A program made the position numbers and the translations under genes. Below, in pieces: positions 19,363 to 28,196 of a DNA stretch of 64,000 bases (within the stretch, counting starts at the first letter, position 1; each line of letters begins with the position of its first letter). A model generated the notes under the pieces. The model was not told where the DNA came from, searched no databases, and was given only the letters and a program-made list of their open reading frames with translations. Source of the stretch: Pelagerythrobacter marensis (GTDB lineage Bacteria; Pseudomonadota; Alphaproteobacteria; Sphingomonadales; Sphingomonadaceae). The stretch covers positions 1,861,001-1,925,000 of the forward strand of contig NZ_CP144918.1 of assembly GCF_036700095.1 (NCBI RefSeq). The letters run 5' to 3'.

Positions 19363-20531
19363 GCAATTGCGCCATTCTCGAGCCGATAGACCGGAACATC
19401 CGTTCCCGCTTTCGCCGGCGGGCAGTGCGGCGGGCGCCAGATCAGCGCATCGGCGCGGGCGAGAGGGGAAAGGAGGCTGCTGTCGCGCTGCATGATCGGC
19501 AGGGCGCGTCCGCCGCGCAGGTTCGCCCGCAGGAACTCGCCGCGCTCACCCCCCGGCGGCAGGTCGCGGCCCGCCGGCACCGGCTCGCTGGCCGGCAGCG
19601 GATCGGGCGCACCCAGCAGCGCGCGCAGCGCCGGGATCGCGAAGAGGAAGCCGGTGACGAAGGCGGACACGGGGTTGCCCGGCAGGCCGAGGACAAGCGC
19701 GCCTTCGCGGCGCGCCACCATCAGCGGCTTGCCCGGCCTGATCGCGACGCGCCAGAATGCCATCCGCGCGCCCCAGGCCTCGAGCGCCGGGCGCACGAGA
19801 TCGTGATCGCCGACCGAGGCGCCGCCGCTCGTCAGCACGAAGTCGCAGTCGTCGCACCGGGCCAACGCCTGGCCGAGCGCCTCGCGATCGTCGGGCACCG
19901 GGCCGATCCGGCGCACCTCGCACGGCAGGGCACCGGCCATCGCGGCCAGCATCGCCCCGTTGGTGGCGGGGACGGACCCGTCGACCAGCTCGTCGCCGCA
20001 ATCGAGGATCGCGACGCGCGGGGCGCGGTGGACGCGCACGGTATCCGCCCCGGCCGAGAGGGCGAGGGCGACTTGCCGCGGGCCGATCCGGCTGCCGGCG
20101 GGAAGCAGCGCGTCGCCTTCGCCGAAGTCGATCCCGCGCGCGCGAATGTTCGCTCCGGGGCCCGGCATCGGACCGGCGAGCGCGAGACGATCCCCGTCGC
20201 GCCGGGCGTCTTCCTGTATCAGCACCCGGTCGCTCCCCGCGGGCACCGTCGCCCCGGTCGAAATGCGCACGGCCTGGCCGTCTTCCAGCGCGCCGCCGAA
20301 CGGGGCGCCGCAGCGGCTCTCGCCGATCACGCTCCAGGGTCCCTCGCCGGCGAGCGCGAAGCCGTCCATCGCGGAAAGATCGGCGGCGGGGCGAGTCAGC
20401 CGCGCGGCAAGCGGCTGCGCGAGATAGCGGCCACCGGCGGCCCCGACGGCGAGATCCTCCGCCGGCAAGGCCTGCACCAGGGCGAGCAGCTTCGCCCAGG
20501 CGTCCTCCAGCGGCAGGGGCGCTCCGCTCAT
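19359..20531 (-). CDS. moeA: Molybdopterin molybdenumtransferase
   Basis: MoeA, 390 residues, inserts molybdate into adenylated molybdopterin in molybdenum-cofactor synthesis. Key motifs are [10 protein letters not shown] near residue 50, [21 protein letters not shown], the [11 protein letters not shown] loop, RPGKPLMVA and [11 protein letters not shown]. The ATG at 20531 overlaps the moaC stop by four bases; the open frame continues further upstream but without family sequence. It forms a moaC-moeA pair. Confidence 0.95.
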   Translation of the reverse strand: MSGAPLPLEDAWAKLLALVQALPAEDLAVGAAGGRYLAQPLAARLTRPAADLSAMDGFALAGEGPWSVIGESRCGAPFGGALEDGQAVRISTGATVPAGSDRVLIQEDARRDGDRLALAGPMPGPGANIRARGIDFGEGDALLPAGSRIGPRQVALALSAGADTVRVHRAPRVAILDCGDELVDGSVPATNGAMLAAMAGALPCEVRRIGPVPDDREALGQALARCDDCDFVLTSGGASVGDHDLVRPALEAWGARMAFWRVAIRPGKPLMVARREGALVLGLPGNPVSAFVTGFLFAIPALRALLGAPDPLPASEPVPAGRDLPPGGERGEFLRANLRGGRALPIMQRDSSLLSPLARADALIWRPPHCPPAKAGTDVPVYRLENGAIA

Positions 20532-21001
20532 TCCCCCGCGCGCCAGTCGCCGGACCTGCCGCCGGTCTTCTCGATCAGGCGGACGCCTTCGATCGTCATG
20601 TCCTTCTGCACCGCCTTGGCCATGTCGTAGATTGTCAGGAGCGCGACCGAAGCGGCTGTCAACGCTTCCATTTCCACGCCGGTGCGGCCGGTCAGGGCGG
20701 CGCGCGCAGTGACCCGCAGGCCGTCGTCCTCGAACGCGAAATCGACCGTCACCGCCTCGAGCGCCAGCGGATGGCACAGCGGGATCAGCTCGCCCGTCTT
20801 CTTGGCCGCCATGATCCCGGCGATGCGCGCGGCGGCGAGCACGTCGCCCTTGGGCAGGTCGCCGTCGCGGATCGCGGCGAGCGTGGCGGGCCGCATCGCG
20901 ATCCGGCCGGTCGCCGTCGCCGAGCGCGCGGTTTCGGGCTTGGCCCCGACATCGACCATGCGCGCGGCGCCCGTTTCGTCGAGATGGGTCAGCCCGTTCA
21001 T
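20528..21001 (-). CDS. moaC: Cyclic pyranopterin monophosphate synthase
   Basis: MoaC, 157 residues, acts in the first step of molybdenum-cofactor synthesis together with MoaA. It contains the conserved GKPETARSA-like [28 protein letters not shown] (active-site histidine) and [20 protein letters not shown]. Length and start are typical. It is linked to moeA by a four-base overlap and lies 126 bases after trpC on the same strand; that gap holds nothing I recognise. Confidence 0.96.
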   Translation of the reverse strand: MNGLTHLDETGAARMVDVGAKPETARSATATGRIAMRPATLAAIRDGDLPKGDVLAAARIAGIMAAKKTGELIPLCHPLALEAVTVDFAFEDDGLRVTARAALTGRTGVEMEALTAASVALLTIYDMAKAVQKDMTIEGVRLIEKTGGRSGDWRAGE

Positions 21002-21127
21002 CCGGTTGCCCGCTTTCCCGTTCGACAGGGACCGCTCGGCCCCGGCAGCAGGGCCGGTCGCGGGCGAAAAAGGCGGGTGGTGAAGGTCATGCCCCGGTCT
21101 TGCCAGATGCGCCGCGGGGAGGGAAGG

Positions 21128-21913
21128 TCAGCCTTCCAGCAGGCGCCGCGTCGCGCGCGCCACGTCGTCCTGGCGCATCAGGCTCTCGCCCACCAGGAAG
21201 CAGCGGACGCCCGCGTTGGCGAGCCGGCGGCAATCGGCGTGCGTCGCAATCCCGCTCTCGCCCACAAGCAGCGCCCCTTCGGGCGCGAGCGACGCGAGCC
21301 GCTCGGAAATGGCGAGATCGGTGCGAAAGGTCTTCAGGTCGCGGTTGTTCACCCCGATCAGGCGCGAGCGCAGGCGCGCGGCGCGCTCCATCTCCGCCTC
21401 GTCGTGGACTTCGACCAGCACGTCCATCCCGCGTTCGAACGCGGCGGCCTCGATCTCCGCCATCGTGCCGTCGTCGAGCGCGGCGACGATGATCAGGATC
21501 GCGTCGGCCCCGATGGCGCGGGATTCGGCGACTTGCCAGGGATCGACCATGAAATCCTTGCGCAGGACCGGCAGGTCGCAGGCCGCGCGGGCCTCCGTCA
21601 GATAATCCTCGTGCCCCTGGAAATAGGGCGCATCGGTCAGCACCGAAAGGCACGCCGCGCCGCCCGCCTGATAGGCGAGAGCATGTTTGGCCGGGCGAAA
21701 ATCGGCGCGGATCAATCCCTTGGATGGGGAAGCTTTCTTGATCTCCGCGATCAGGCCGAAACCGTCCTGCGCCTTTTCCGCCAGGGCGCGGGCGAACCCG
21801 CGGGGCGGGCCGGCTCCGGCAGCGGCGTGATCGAGGTCGTCGAGCGTGGCCCGCGCCCGGCGCACGGCGACTTCCTCGCGCTTGGCGGAACAGATTTCGT
21901 CGAGCTTGTTCAT
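21128..21913 (-). CDS. trpC: Indole-3-glycerol phosphate synthase
   Basis: TrpC, 261 residues, a TIM-barrel enzyme that closes the indole ring in tryptophan synthesis. Visible motifs are [12 protein letters not shown] (catalytic lysine), [45 protein letters not shown] and LVGESGI. In many relatives trpD lies directly upstream; here the upstream gene is a short-chain dehydrogenase 34 bases away. Confidence 0.96.
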   Translation of the reverse strand: MNKLDEICSAKREEVAVRRARATLDDLDHAAAGAGPPRGFARALAEKAQDGFGLIAEIKKASPSKGLIRADFRPAKHALAYQAGGAACLSVLTDAPYFQGHEDYLTEARAACDLPVLRKDFMVDPWQVAESRAIGADAILIIVAALDDGTMAEIEAAAFERGMDVLVEVHDEAEMERAARLRSRLIGVNNRDLKTFRTDLAISERLASLAPEGALLVGESGIATHADCRRLANAGVRCFLVGESLMRQDDVARATRRLLEG

Positions 21914-21947
21914 CGCGCGTGCCTATGCCGCGCCGCGGCGCGCCTGC

Positions 21948-22709
21948 CTAGAGCGAATAGCCGCCATCGGTTACCAGAACGGCGCCAGTGGTCGAGGCCG
22001 CGGCGTCGGACAGCAGGAAGCCGATCTGCCCGGCGATCTCTTCCGCTGCGGCGTAGCGGCCGAGTGGGGTCGCCATTTTCGCCATCGCCGTCAGCGCAGC
22101 CTCGCGGTCGCCGTCATGTTCGGCGACGAGGTCGCGGAAGAACGGCGCCTGGTCCCAGATCGGCGTATCGACCCCGCCCGGCGCCACCGCGTTGACTCGC
22201 AGCCCGCGCGGCGCGCCCTCTTTCGCGGCGACTTTGGCGAGCTGGATCAGCGCGGCCTTCGATGCGCCATAGGCGGCGGTGCCGGGTTCGGCCTTCATGC
22301 CGCTGACCGAGGCGGTCACGACCATGCTGCCCGCACCGGGGATCGCGCGCATGGCCGCGCGCAGCGAGAGGAAGGCGCCGTCGAGATTGACCGCCATGAC
22401 CCGCCGCCATTCGGCAAAGTCGCATTCGGCGATCGGCGCGCCCGAGGCGATCCCGGCGTTGACGACCGCGTGATCGAGCGGGCCGAGCGCGTCCAGCCCG
22501 TCCCACAGCGCCGGGTCGGCCACGTCGCCGGCAACCCGCAGGCAGTCGCACGACACCGCCAGCCGATCGAGCGCCGCCCCGTCGCGATCCACCAGCACCA
22601 GCCGCGCGACGCCATGCGCGTCGAGCCAGCGGGCGGCTGCCGCGCCAATGCCCGATGCGGCTCCGGTGACGAGGGCGTTCCTGCCGGCAAAATCGAACGA
22701 TGCAGTCAT
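21948..22709 (-). CDS. Short-chain dehydrogenase/reductase
   Basis: Classical SDR of 253 residues using NAD(P)H. The cofactor loop is TGAASGIG (residues about 15-22), the NAG motif is VVNAGIA, and the catalytic set is Ser in TASVSG, then YGASK (Tyr and Lys). The C-terminal DAAASTTGAVLVTDGGYSL is typical. The ATG at 22709 is used; the open frame continues upstream through repeat DNA without family sequence. Substrate unknown. Confidence 0.9.
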   Translation of the reverse strand: MTASFDFAGRNALVTGAASGIGAAAARWLDAHGVARLVLVDRDGAALDRLAVSCDCLRVAGDVADPALWDGLDALGPLDHAVVNAGIASGAPIAECDFAEWRRVMAVNLDGAFLSLRAAMRAIPGAGSMVVTASVSGMKAEPGTAAYGASKAALIQLAKVAAKEGAPRGLRVNAVAPGGVDTPIWDQAPFFRDLVAEHDGDREAALTAMAKMATPLGRYAAAEEIAGQIGFLLSDAAASTTGAVLVTDGGYSL

Positions 22710-22776
22710 GGCCGCGGCGATAGTCCGCGCGCCCGGCCTTGGCAAACGCCCTTGGGCCGCGTGTGGACTATCGATA

Positions 22777-22910
22777 GATCTCGTCGCCCCGGCAACGGAT
22801 CTTGTCACCCCGGCAATGGATCTCGTCACCCCGGACTTGATCCGGGGTCTCGCTTGTTCGGGCGCAGCGTCGGAAGGGTAGCGGGACCCCGGATCAAGTC
22901 CGGGGCGACG
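22777..22910. repeat. 21-base tandem repeats and facing palindromes
   Basis: Three 21-base units each starting with GATC (22777, 22798, 22819) share GTCACCCCGGCA-type sequence. They run into two facing palindromes, about 22828-22847 and 22886-22905, built on CCCCGGA and TCCGGGG around ACTTGATC/GATCAAGT. The two palindromes are inverted relative to each other and can form one long hairpin, which may stop transcription between the regulator gene and the SDR gene. Confidence 0.8.
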
Positions 22911-22935
22911 GGGAAGGTCGACCGGGGGCGCTGCC

Positions 22936-24354
22936 TCAGGCGGCGTCGTCGATGCCGAGGTCGCTGAGCTTGCGGTAGAGAGTGGAGCGGCCGATGCCGA
23001 GGCGCCGCGCAACCTCGGTCATGCGGCCGCGGTAATGGCCGATCGCCAGGCGGATCACGTCGGCCTCGATATCCTCCAGCGCGCGCAGGTTGCCGTCCTC
23101 CGTATACAGCATGACCCCGGCGCCTTCGTGAACGGGGCTGATCGTCTCGCCCTGATCGCCGACCATCTCGAGGAGCTGGGGGAAGTTCTCGGCGGTAAGG
23201 GTCTCGCCATCGCAATAGACCGCCGCGCGGAACAGCACCGACTGGAGCTGGCGGACATTGCCCGGCCAGTCGAACCCGGACAGAAGCTGCAGCGCCGCTT
23301 CGGAAATCGCATGATGGCGCAGCCCCGGCTGCTCGCCGATCCGGGCGAGGAAATAGCGGGTGAGCGCGGGGATGTCGCCCGGCCGCTCGCGCAAGGGCGG
23401 CAGAACGATCGTGGTCCCTGAAATGGCGGAATGGAGCCGCTCTTCGAAATGGCCGGTCGCGACCAGGTCGGCCAGCGGCAGGTTGCTGGCGCTGATCAGG
23501 CGCACGTCGACGCGAAACCCGTGCCGCGCGCCGATGGGGCGGACGATCCCCTGTTCGAGGCACTCGGCCAGCTTCAGCTGCATGTCCGGTTCCAGCCGGT
23601 CGATCTCGTCGAGGACCAGCGTGCCGCCGTCGCAGTGCTGCAGCGCGCCGATCTGCCGGTCGAAGGCGCCGGGAAATGCGTTCGGCTCGTGCCCGAACAG
23701 GACCGATTCGATCGAGCTTGCCGATATGCCGCCGATATTGATCGAGCGCATCGGCGCCTTCGCCCTGGGGCTGGCGGCGTGCATTGCGCGCACCAGCATT
23801 TCCTTGCCGGTGCCGCTTTCGCCCTCGATCAGCACCGCACCGTGGCCGCGCGCCGCCTTGGCCGCGCGGGCCAGCGCGGTGCGGAAAGAGGGTGCGGTGC
23901 CGATCATCGCATCGAAATCGAGCGAAGCCGGCATTTTTTCGGTCAGCGGCTGAAGCTCGTCTTTCGGCGCCTCGTGCTTGGTCGCGCTGCGCAGGGCCTG
24001 CATCAGCCGGTCCGGTGCGACGGGCTTGATCAGGTAATCGGTCGCGCCCGCGCGCATCGCCTCGACCGCGAGCAGGGGGCTGGAACTGGTCGTCAGCATC
24101 AGGACCGGCAGAGCGGGACGGCGGCTCTTGAGTTCCTCGATCAGGCTGCAGGCGTCGTCGCCCGGCACCCACTGGTCGAGGATGATCGCGGCGAGCTGCA
24201 TGCCCTGCCGGGTGCCCAGCGTGGCGATGGCGGTCTCCGAATCGTTGACCACCAGCGTGCGCCAGCCTTCGCGCGCGGCCAGCGCGGCGATGAGCCGGCT
24301 TTGCGCCGGTTCGTCGTCGATCAGCATCAGAAGGCGCGATTCGCTTTCAGCCAT
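22936..24354 (-). CDS. NtrC-family response regulator with atypical GAFTGA loop
   Basis: Three-domain regulator of 472 residues. The receiver domain (5-122) looks active: acidic pair DD13-14, phospho-acceptor Asp60, Thr89 and Lys110. The AAA+ domain (about 145-370) has Walker A GESGTGK and Walker B LVLDE. A Fis-type helix-turn-helix ends the protein ([20 protein letters not shown]). The sigma-54 contact loop GAFTGA is replaced by NAFPGA (225-230), lacking the key threonine, so activation of sigma-54 polymerase is doubtful. Start at 24354; 24363 is also possible. No kinase gene is adjacent. Confidence 0.9.
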   Translation of the reverse strand: MAESESRLLMLIDDEPAQSRLIAALAAREGWRTLVVNDSETAIATLGTRQGMQLAAIILDQWVPGDDACSLIEELKSRRPALPVLMLTTSSSPLLAVEAMRAGATDYLIKPVAPDRLMQALRSATKHEAPKDELQPLTEKMPASLDFDAMIGTAPSFRTALARAAKAARGHGAVLIEGESGTGKEMLVRAMHAASPRAKAPMRSINIGGISASSIESVLFGHEPNAFPGAFDRQIGALQHCDGGTLVLDEIDRLEPDMQLKLAECLEQGIVRPIGARHGFRVDVRLISASNLPLADLVATGHFEERLHSAISGTTIVLPPLRERPGDIPALTRYFLARIGEQPGLRHHAISEAALQLLSGFDWPGNVRQLQSVLFRAAVYCDGETLTAENFPQLLEMVGDQGETISPVHEGAGVMLYTEDGNLRALEDIEADVIRLAIGHYRGRMTEVARRLGIGRSTLYRKLSDLGIDDAA

Positions 24355-24521
24355 TGTCCCCAAACCGTGCCGTTGCGGTACAGGTCTTCGATCTAGGGGG
24401 CGGGGGTAAAGGCGAGATTAAGGCTGTTGCGGTTCGCGAGAACGAATGCGCCGGGCTTGATGCCCGTCCGCCCCCGCGATAGACCGCTGCCCGACAGTTC
24501 TATCCAGGGGAAACGACATCC

Positions 24522-24647
24522 ATGGCTTCGGGTAACGATATGAAGGCGGCCAAAGAGACGTACGGCAGCTTCATCGCCCTTCTCAAGTGGTCGGTTCCGG
24601 TCATCGCGATCGGCGTTCTGATCATCGTCCTTCTGATCGCCAGCTGA
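24522..24647 (+). CDS. aa3-type cytochrome oxidase subunit IV-like small protein
   Basis: A 41-residue protein. A short charged N-terminus (MASGNDMKAAKETYGSF) precedes a single membrane helix, matching the bacterial aa3-type cytochrome c oxidase subunit IV family. AGGGGAAA lies upstream of the ATG. It stands alone ahead of the pnt genes, as in many sphingomonads; the main oxidase genes are not in the window. Confidence 0.8.
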   Translation: MASGNDMKAAKETYGSFIALLKWSVPVIAIGVLIIVLLIAS

Positions 24648-24661
24648 TCGCCGCCAGCGTC

Positions 24662-25780
24662 TTGCGGATCGCGATCCTGAAAGAGCGCGCGCCGGGGGAA
24701 ACCCGGGTCGCCGCCACGCCCGAAACGGTCAAGAAGTTTCTGGCGCTCGGCGCCGGTGTCGCGGTGGAGGAAGGCGCGGGCGAAAGCGCCGCCGTGTCCG
24801 ACGAGGCCTATCGCGATGCCGGGGCGGAGCTGGGCCCGGCGGCCGCGACCGTGAAAGGCGCGGATATCGTGCTGGGCGTGCAGGCGCCCGATCCGGCGAT
24901 TCTGGAGGGCGCAAGACCCGGCGCATGGGTCGCCGCGCTGTTCGATCCGTTCGGCAATCCCGACCGGGTCAGGGCCTATGCCGCGGCGGGGCTCGAAGCG
25001 CTGGCGATGGAATTCATGCCGCGCATTACCCGCGCGCAGAGCATGGACGTGCTTTCCAGCCAGTCGAACCTCGCCGGATACAAGGCCGTGATCGCCGCGG
25101 CCGACGAATACGGCCGCGCTTTCCCGATGATGATGACCGCCGCCGGCACGGTGCAGGCGGCCCGCGTCTTCGTGATGGGCGTGGGCGTTGCCGGCCTGCA
25201 GGCGATCGCCACGGCACGGCGGCTGGGCGCGCAAGTCTCGGCAACCGACGTGCGCCCCGAAACCGCCGAGCAGATCGCCTCGCTCGGCGCGAAGCCGGTC
25301 TTCGCCGAAGGGCTCGAGGCGTCGGGCGAAGGGGGTTATGCAGCCGAACTGACCGACGAACAGAAGGCCGCGCAGGCCGAGCTGGTTTCCGGCCATATCG
25401 CCAAGCAGGACATTGTCGTCACCACCGCACTGATCCCCGGCCGCGCCGCGCCCCGGCTGATTTCCGACGCGCAGATCGCGACGATGAAGCCGGGCAGCGT
25501 GATCTTCGACCTCGCGGTGGCGCAGGGCGGCAATGTCGAAGGCTCGGTGGCGGACGAGGTGGTGGAGAGGCACGGCGTCAAGATCGTCGGCTATGCCAAC
25601 ACCGCCGCGCACCTCGCCGCCGATGCCAGCGCGCTCCTGGCCCGCAACCATTACAACTTCCTGTCCGCTTTCTGGGACAAGGACGCGGGCAAGCCGGTGC
25701 TCGACGAGGAAATCGGCGACGCCGTGCGGCTGACGCGCGGCGGCGAAGTGGTGAGCGAGAGGTTGAGGGAGCGCGGCTGA
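24662..25780 (+). CDS. pntAA: NAD(P) transhydrogenase subunit alpha, part 1
   Basis: About 372 residues, the NAD(H)-binding domain I of proton-translocating transhydrogenase, which makes NADPH using the proton gradient. It contains KERAPGETRVAATP at the N-terminus, the mobile-loop region, GVGVAGLQAIATARRLGAQV (nucleotide fold) and ALIPGRAAPRLIS. The start is probably TTG at 24662, giving LRIAILKERAPGE as in the family; an upstream in-frame codon at 24587 would overlap the small oxidase gene. The protein is encoded separately from the membrane part, the three-subunit form common in alphaproteobacteria. Confidence 0.93.
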   Translation: MRIAILKERAPGETRVAATPETVKKFLALGAGVAVEEGAGESAAVSDEAYRDAGAELGPAAATVKGADIVLGVQAPDPAILEGARPGAWVAALFDPFGNPDRVRAYAAAGLEALAMEFMPRITRAQSMDVLSSQSNLAGYKAVIAAADEYGRAFPMMMTAAGTVQAARVFVMGVGVAGLQAIATARRLGAQVSATDVRPETAEQIASLGAKPVFAEGLEASGEGGYAAELTDEQKAAQAELVSGHIAKQDIVVTTALIPGRAAPRLISDAQIATMKPGSVIFDLAVAQGGNVEGSVADEVVERHGVKIVGYANTAAHLAADASALLARNHYNFLSAFWDKDAGKPVLDEEIGDAVRLTRGGEVVSERLRERG

Positions 25781-26266
25781 ATGCGCGACCACTCACCCGC
25801 GGCTCTACGGAGCGCTCGCCGTTTGCGGCGTGAGATGACCTTGCCGGAGCGGTTGTTGTGGTCGAGACTGCGCAAGAACCCCGAGGGTATCAAGTTCCGG
25901 CGGCAGCATCCGCTGGGCGAGTATGTTGTCGATTTCTTTTGCAGTCGGGCCAGGACTGTAATCGAGATTGACGGCATAGCGCACGATATGGGCGATCGGC
26001 CTTCGCGCGATGCGCGGCGGGATGCGGCGCTCTCCGGTATGGGCTTCCGGATCTTTCGCATTCCGGCGAGCGAGGTTCTGGAGGATTTCGACGCCGTGGC
26101 GGATGCGATCTTTCGCGCGTGCCGCGATGTGCCCCCTCCGTCAGCGCTTCGCGCTGCCACCTCCCCCGGTGGGGGAGGGGTTTTCCGCCAGGAATACAGT
26201 CAGAACACCTCCCCCATCGGGGGAGGGGGACCACCGCCGTCAGGCGGTGGTGGAGGGGGCCTCTAG
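25781..26266 (+). CDS. DUF559 domain protein inserted in the pnt operon
   Basis: A 161-residue protein. Residues about 8-115 match the DUF559 family, which is related to Vsr/restriction-type endonucleases: LRREMTLPERLLWSRLR, then FRRQHPLGEYVVDFFC and VIEIDGIAHD with the acidic and lysine/glutamine-type positions of that fold, and IFRIPASEVL. The last 45 residues are Gly/Pro/Ser-rich and are simply the translation of palindromic repeat DNA. The ATG is immediately after the pntAA stop and the gene separates pntAA from pntAB, which are usually adjacent. Function unknown; it looks like an insertion. Confidence 0.85.
   Translation: MRDHSPAALRSARRLRREMTLPERLLWSRLRKNPEGIKFRRQHPLGEYVVDFFCSRARTVIEIDGIAHDMGDRPSRDARRDAALSGMGFRIFRIPASEVLEDFDAVADAIFRACRDVPPPSALRAATSPGGGGVFRQEYSQNTSPIGGGGPPPSGGGGGGL
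26150..26262. repeat. Palindromic repeats within the 3' end of the DUF559 gene
   Basis: Palindromes of the types CTCCCCC/GGGGGAG (two copies, near 26160-26180 and 26208-26232) and CCACCGCC/GGCGGTGG (26231-26253) form strong hairpins. They encode the C-terminal Gly/Pro tail of the DUF559 protein and end just before pntAB. Confidence 0.8.
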
Positions 26267-26270
26267 CCAT

Positions 26271-26555
26271 ATGGACTTCATCTCGATCCTGTCGATTTTC
26301 GTGCTGGCCTGTTTCGTCGGCTACTACGTCGTCTGGTCGGTCACGCCGGCGCTGCATACGCCGCTGATGGCGGTGACCAATGCGATCTCCTCGGTGATTA
26401 TCGTCGGCGCGCTGATCGCTGCGGCGGCGGCGGATGTGCCGGGGGCGAAGTGGTTGGGGCTGCTCGGCATAGTGCTCGCCAGCGTGAACATCTTCGGCGG
26501 GTTTGCGGTAACAGCGCGCATGCTGGCGATGTACAAGAAGAAGGAGAAGAAGTGA
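26271..26555 (+). CDS. pntAB: NAD(P) transhydrogenase subunit alpha, part 2
   Basis: A 94-residue membrane protein with three hydrophobic helices, forming part of domain II, the proton channel. The conserved region SVTPALHTPLMAVTNAISSVIIVGA is typical of the family. The ATG lies right after the palindromic repeats; the stop overlaps the pntB start by one base (TGATG). Confidence 0.94.
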   Translation: MDFISILSIFVLACFVGYYVVWSVTPALHTPLMAVTNAISSVIIVGALIAAAAADVPGAKWLGLLGIVLASVNIFGGFAVTARMLAMYKKKEKK

Positions 26556-28129
26556 TGTTCTCCTTGCTCGCCGCCGCTCCTGTTGCGGAAGCTGCCGCAC
26601 ATGGCCCAGTGAACCCGTGGGTTGCTCTCGCCTATCTCGTGTCGGGCGTATTCTTCATTCTCGCGCTGCGCGGCCTGTCCTCGCCCGCGACGAGCCGGAC
26701 GGGCAACCGCTTCGGCATGACCGGGATGACGATCGCCGTGGTGACGACACTGGTGACGCACTTTCCATGGGTCTACCCGGATGCAGCCAAGTGCGCACAA
26801 ATTCGCGAAGGCGCAGGGAACGGTTCGACTTTTGGCTTCGACGGGCCGGGTCCATGCGGATATATGTCTTATCCCGACTGGGCCAGCGCGGGCGAAATCC
26901 TGATCGCCATCGCCATCGGCGCGATCATCGGCATCACCATCGCCCGCCGCATTGCCATGACCGCAATGCCCGAACTGGTCGCGGCGTTTCACAGCCTCGT
27001 CGGCCTGGCCGCGGTGCTGGTGGGGTGGGCGGCTTACCTCAACCCCGGCGCCTTCGGCCTGCTCACCGACACGGGCATCGCGCCGGTCAGCAAGATCGAG
27101 ATGGGCCTCGGCATCGCCATCGGCGCGATTACCTTCTCCGGCTCGGTCATCGCGTTCCTCAAGCTCTCGGGGCGGATGAGCGGGTCGCCGATTCTCCTGC
27201 CCGCGCGCCATGTCATCAACCTCGGCACGCTGGCGGCAATCATCGTGCTCACCGCGCTGTTCGCGATAACCACCGGCCCGGCGGAGACGCTGCCGCTGAT
27301 CGTCGCGCTGACCGTGCTCGCCTTCGTCATCGGTTTCCTGCTTATCATCCCGATCGGCGGGGCCGACATGCCGGTCGTGGTCTCGATGCTGAATTCCTAT
27401 TCGGGCTGGGCGGCGGCGGCGATGGGCTTCACGCTGGGCAATACGGCGATGATCGTCACCGGCGCGCTGGTCGGCAGCTCGGGCGCGATCCTCAGCTACA
27501 TCATGTGCCGGGCGATGAACCGCAGCTTCCTCTCGGTGATCGCGGGCGGCTTCGGCGCCGACGACAGCGGCGCGGGCGGCGGCGAGGCGCGCGAACAGCG
27601 CCCCTACAAGCAGGGCAGCGCGGCCGATGCGGCCTTCATGCTCGAACAGGCGGAAAAGGTCATCATCATCCCCGGCTACGGCATGGCGGTGGCGCAGGCG
27701 CAGCACGCGCTGCGCGAAATGGCCGACATGCTCAAGGACAAGGGCGTCGAGGTGAAATATGCCATCCACCCCGTCGCCGGGCGGATGCCCGGGCACATGA
27801 ACGTGCTGCTGGCGGAAGCGCAGGTCCCCTACGACGAAGTGTTCGAGCTGGAGGATATCAACGGCGAGTTCGCGCAGGCCGATGTCGCCTTCATCATCGG
27901 CGCCAACGACGTGGTGAACCCGGCGGCCAAGACGGACAAGTCCTCGCCCATCTACGGCATGCCGGTGTTCGACGTGGACAAGGCCAAGCAGGTCTTCTTC
28001 ATCAAGCGCAGCATGGGCGGCGTCGGCTATGCCGGCGTCGACAACGACGTGTTCTATATGGACCAGACGATGATGCTGCTGTCCGATGCGAAGAAGATGG
28101 TGGAGGAAATCGTCAAGGCGCTCGACTGA
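26555..28129 (+). CDS. pntB: NAD(P) transhydrogenase subunit beta
   Basis: PntB, 524 residues, carries the remaining membrane helices (N-terminal 280 residues) and the NADP(H)-binding domain III (about 345-524), with GYGMAVAQAQHALREM, HPVAGRMPGHMNVLLAEA and GANDVVNPAA, followed by KRSMGGVGYAGVDN. Between the second and third helices there is an extra loop of about 35 residues with two cysteines (KCAQIREG and GPCGYM) that many PntB proteins lack. It forms one transcription unit with pntAA and pntAB. Confidence 0.95.
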   Translation: MFSLLAAAPVAEAAAHGPVNPWVALAYLVSGVFFILALRGLSSPATSRTGNRFGMTGMTIAVVTTLVTHFPWVYPDAAKCAQIREGAGNGSTFGFDGPGPCGYMSYPDWASAGEILIAIAIGAIIGITIARRIAMTAMPELVAAFHSLVGLAAVLVGWAAYLNPGAFGLLTDTGIAPVSKIEMGLGIAIGAITFSGSVIAFLKLSGRMSGSPILLPARHVINLGTLAAIIVLTALFAITTGPAETLPLIVALTVLAFVIGFLLIIPIGGADMPVVVSMLNSYSGWAAAAMGFTLGNTAMIVTGALVGSSGAILSYIMCRAMNRSFLSVIAGGFGADDSGAGGGEAREQRPYKQGSAADAAFMLEQAEKVIIIPGYGMAVAQAQHALREMADMLKDKGVEVKYAIHPVAGRMPGHMNVLLAEAQVPYDEVFELEDINGEFAQADVAFIIGANDVVNPAAKTDKSSPIYGMPVFDVDKAKQVFFIKRSMGGVGYAGVDNDVFYMDQTMMLLSDAKKMVEEIVKALD

Positions 28130-28196
28130 GGCGCGTCGGTCGGTCCTTGCATTCCTCTCCCCCCGCGGCAGAATGGGTTGCAGGGGAGAGACCGAT

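Noticed and set aside
22777-22839. 21-base tandem units considered as a CRISPR array
   Set aside because: The units are contiguous with no spacers, there are only three, and no cas genes are nearby.
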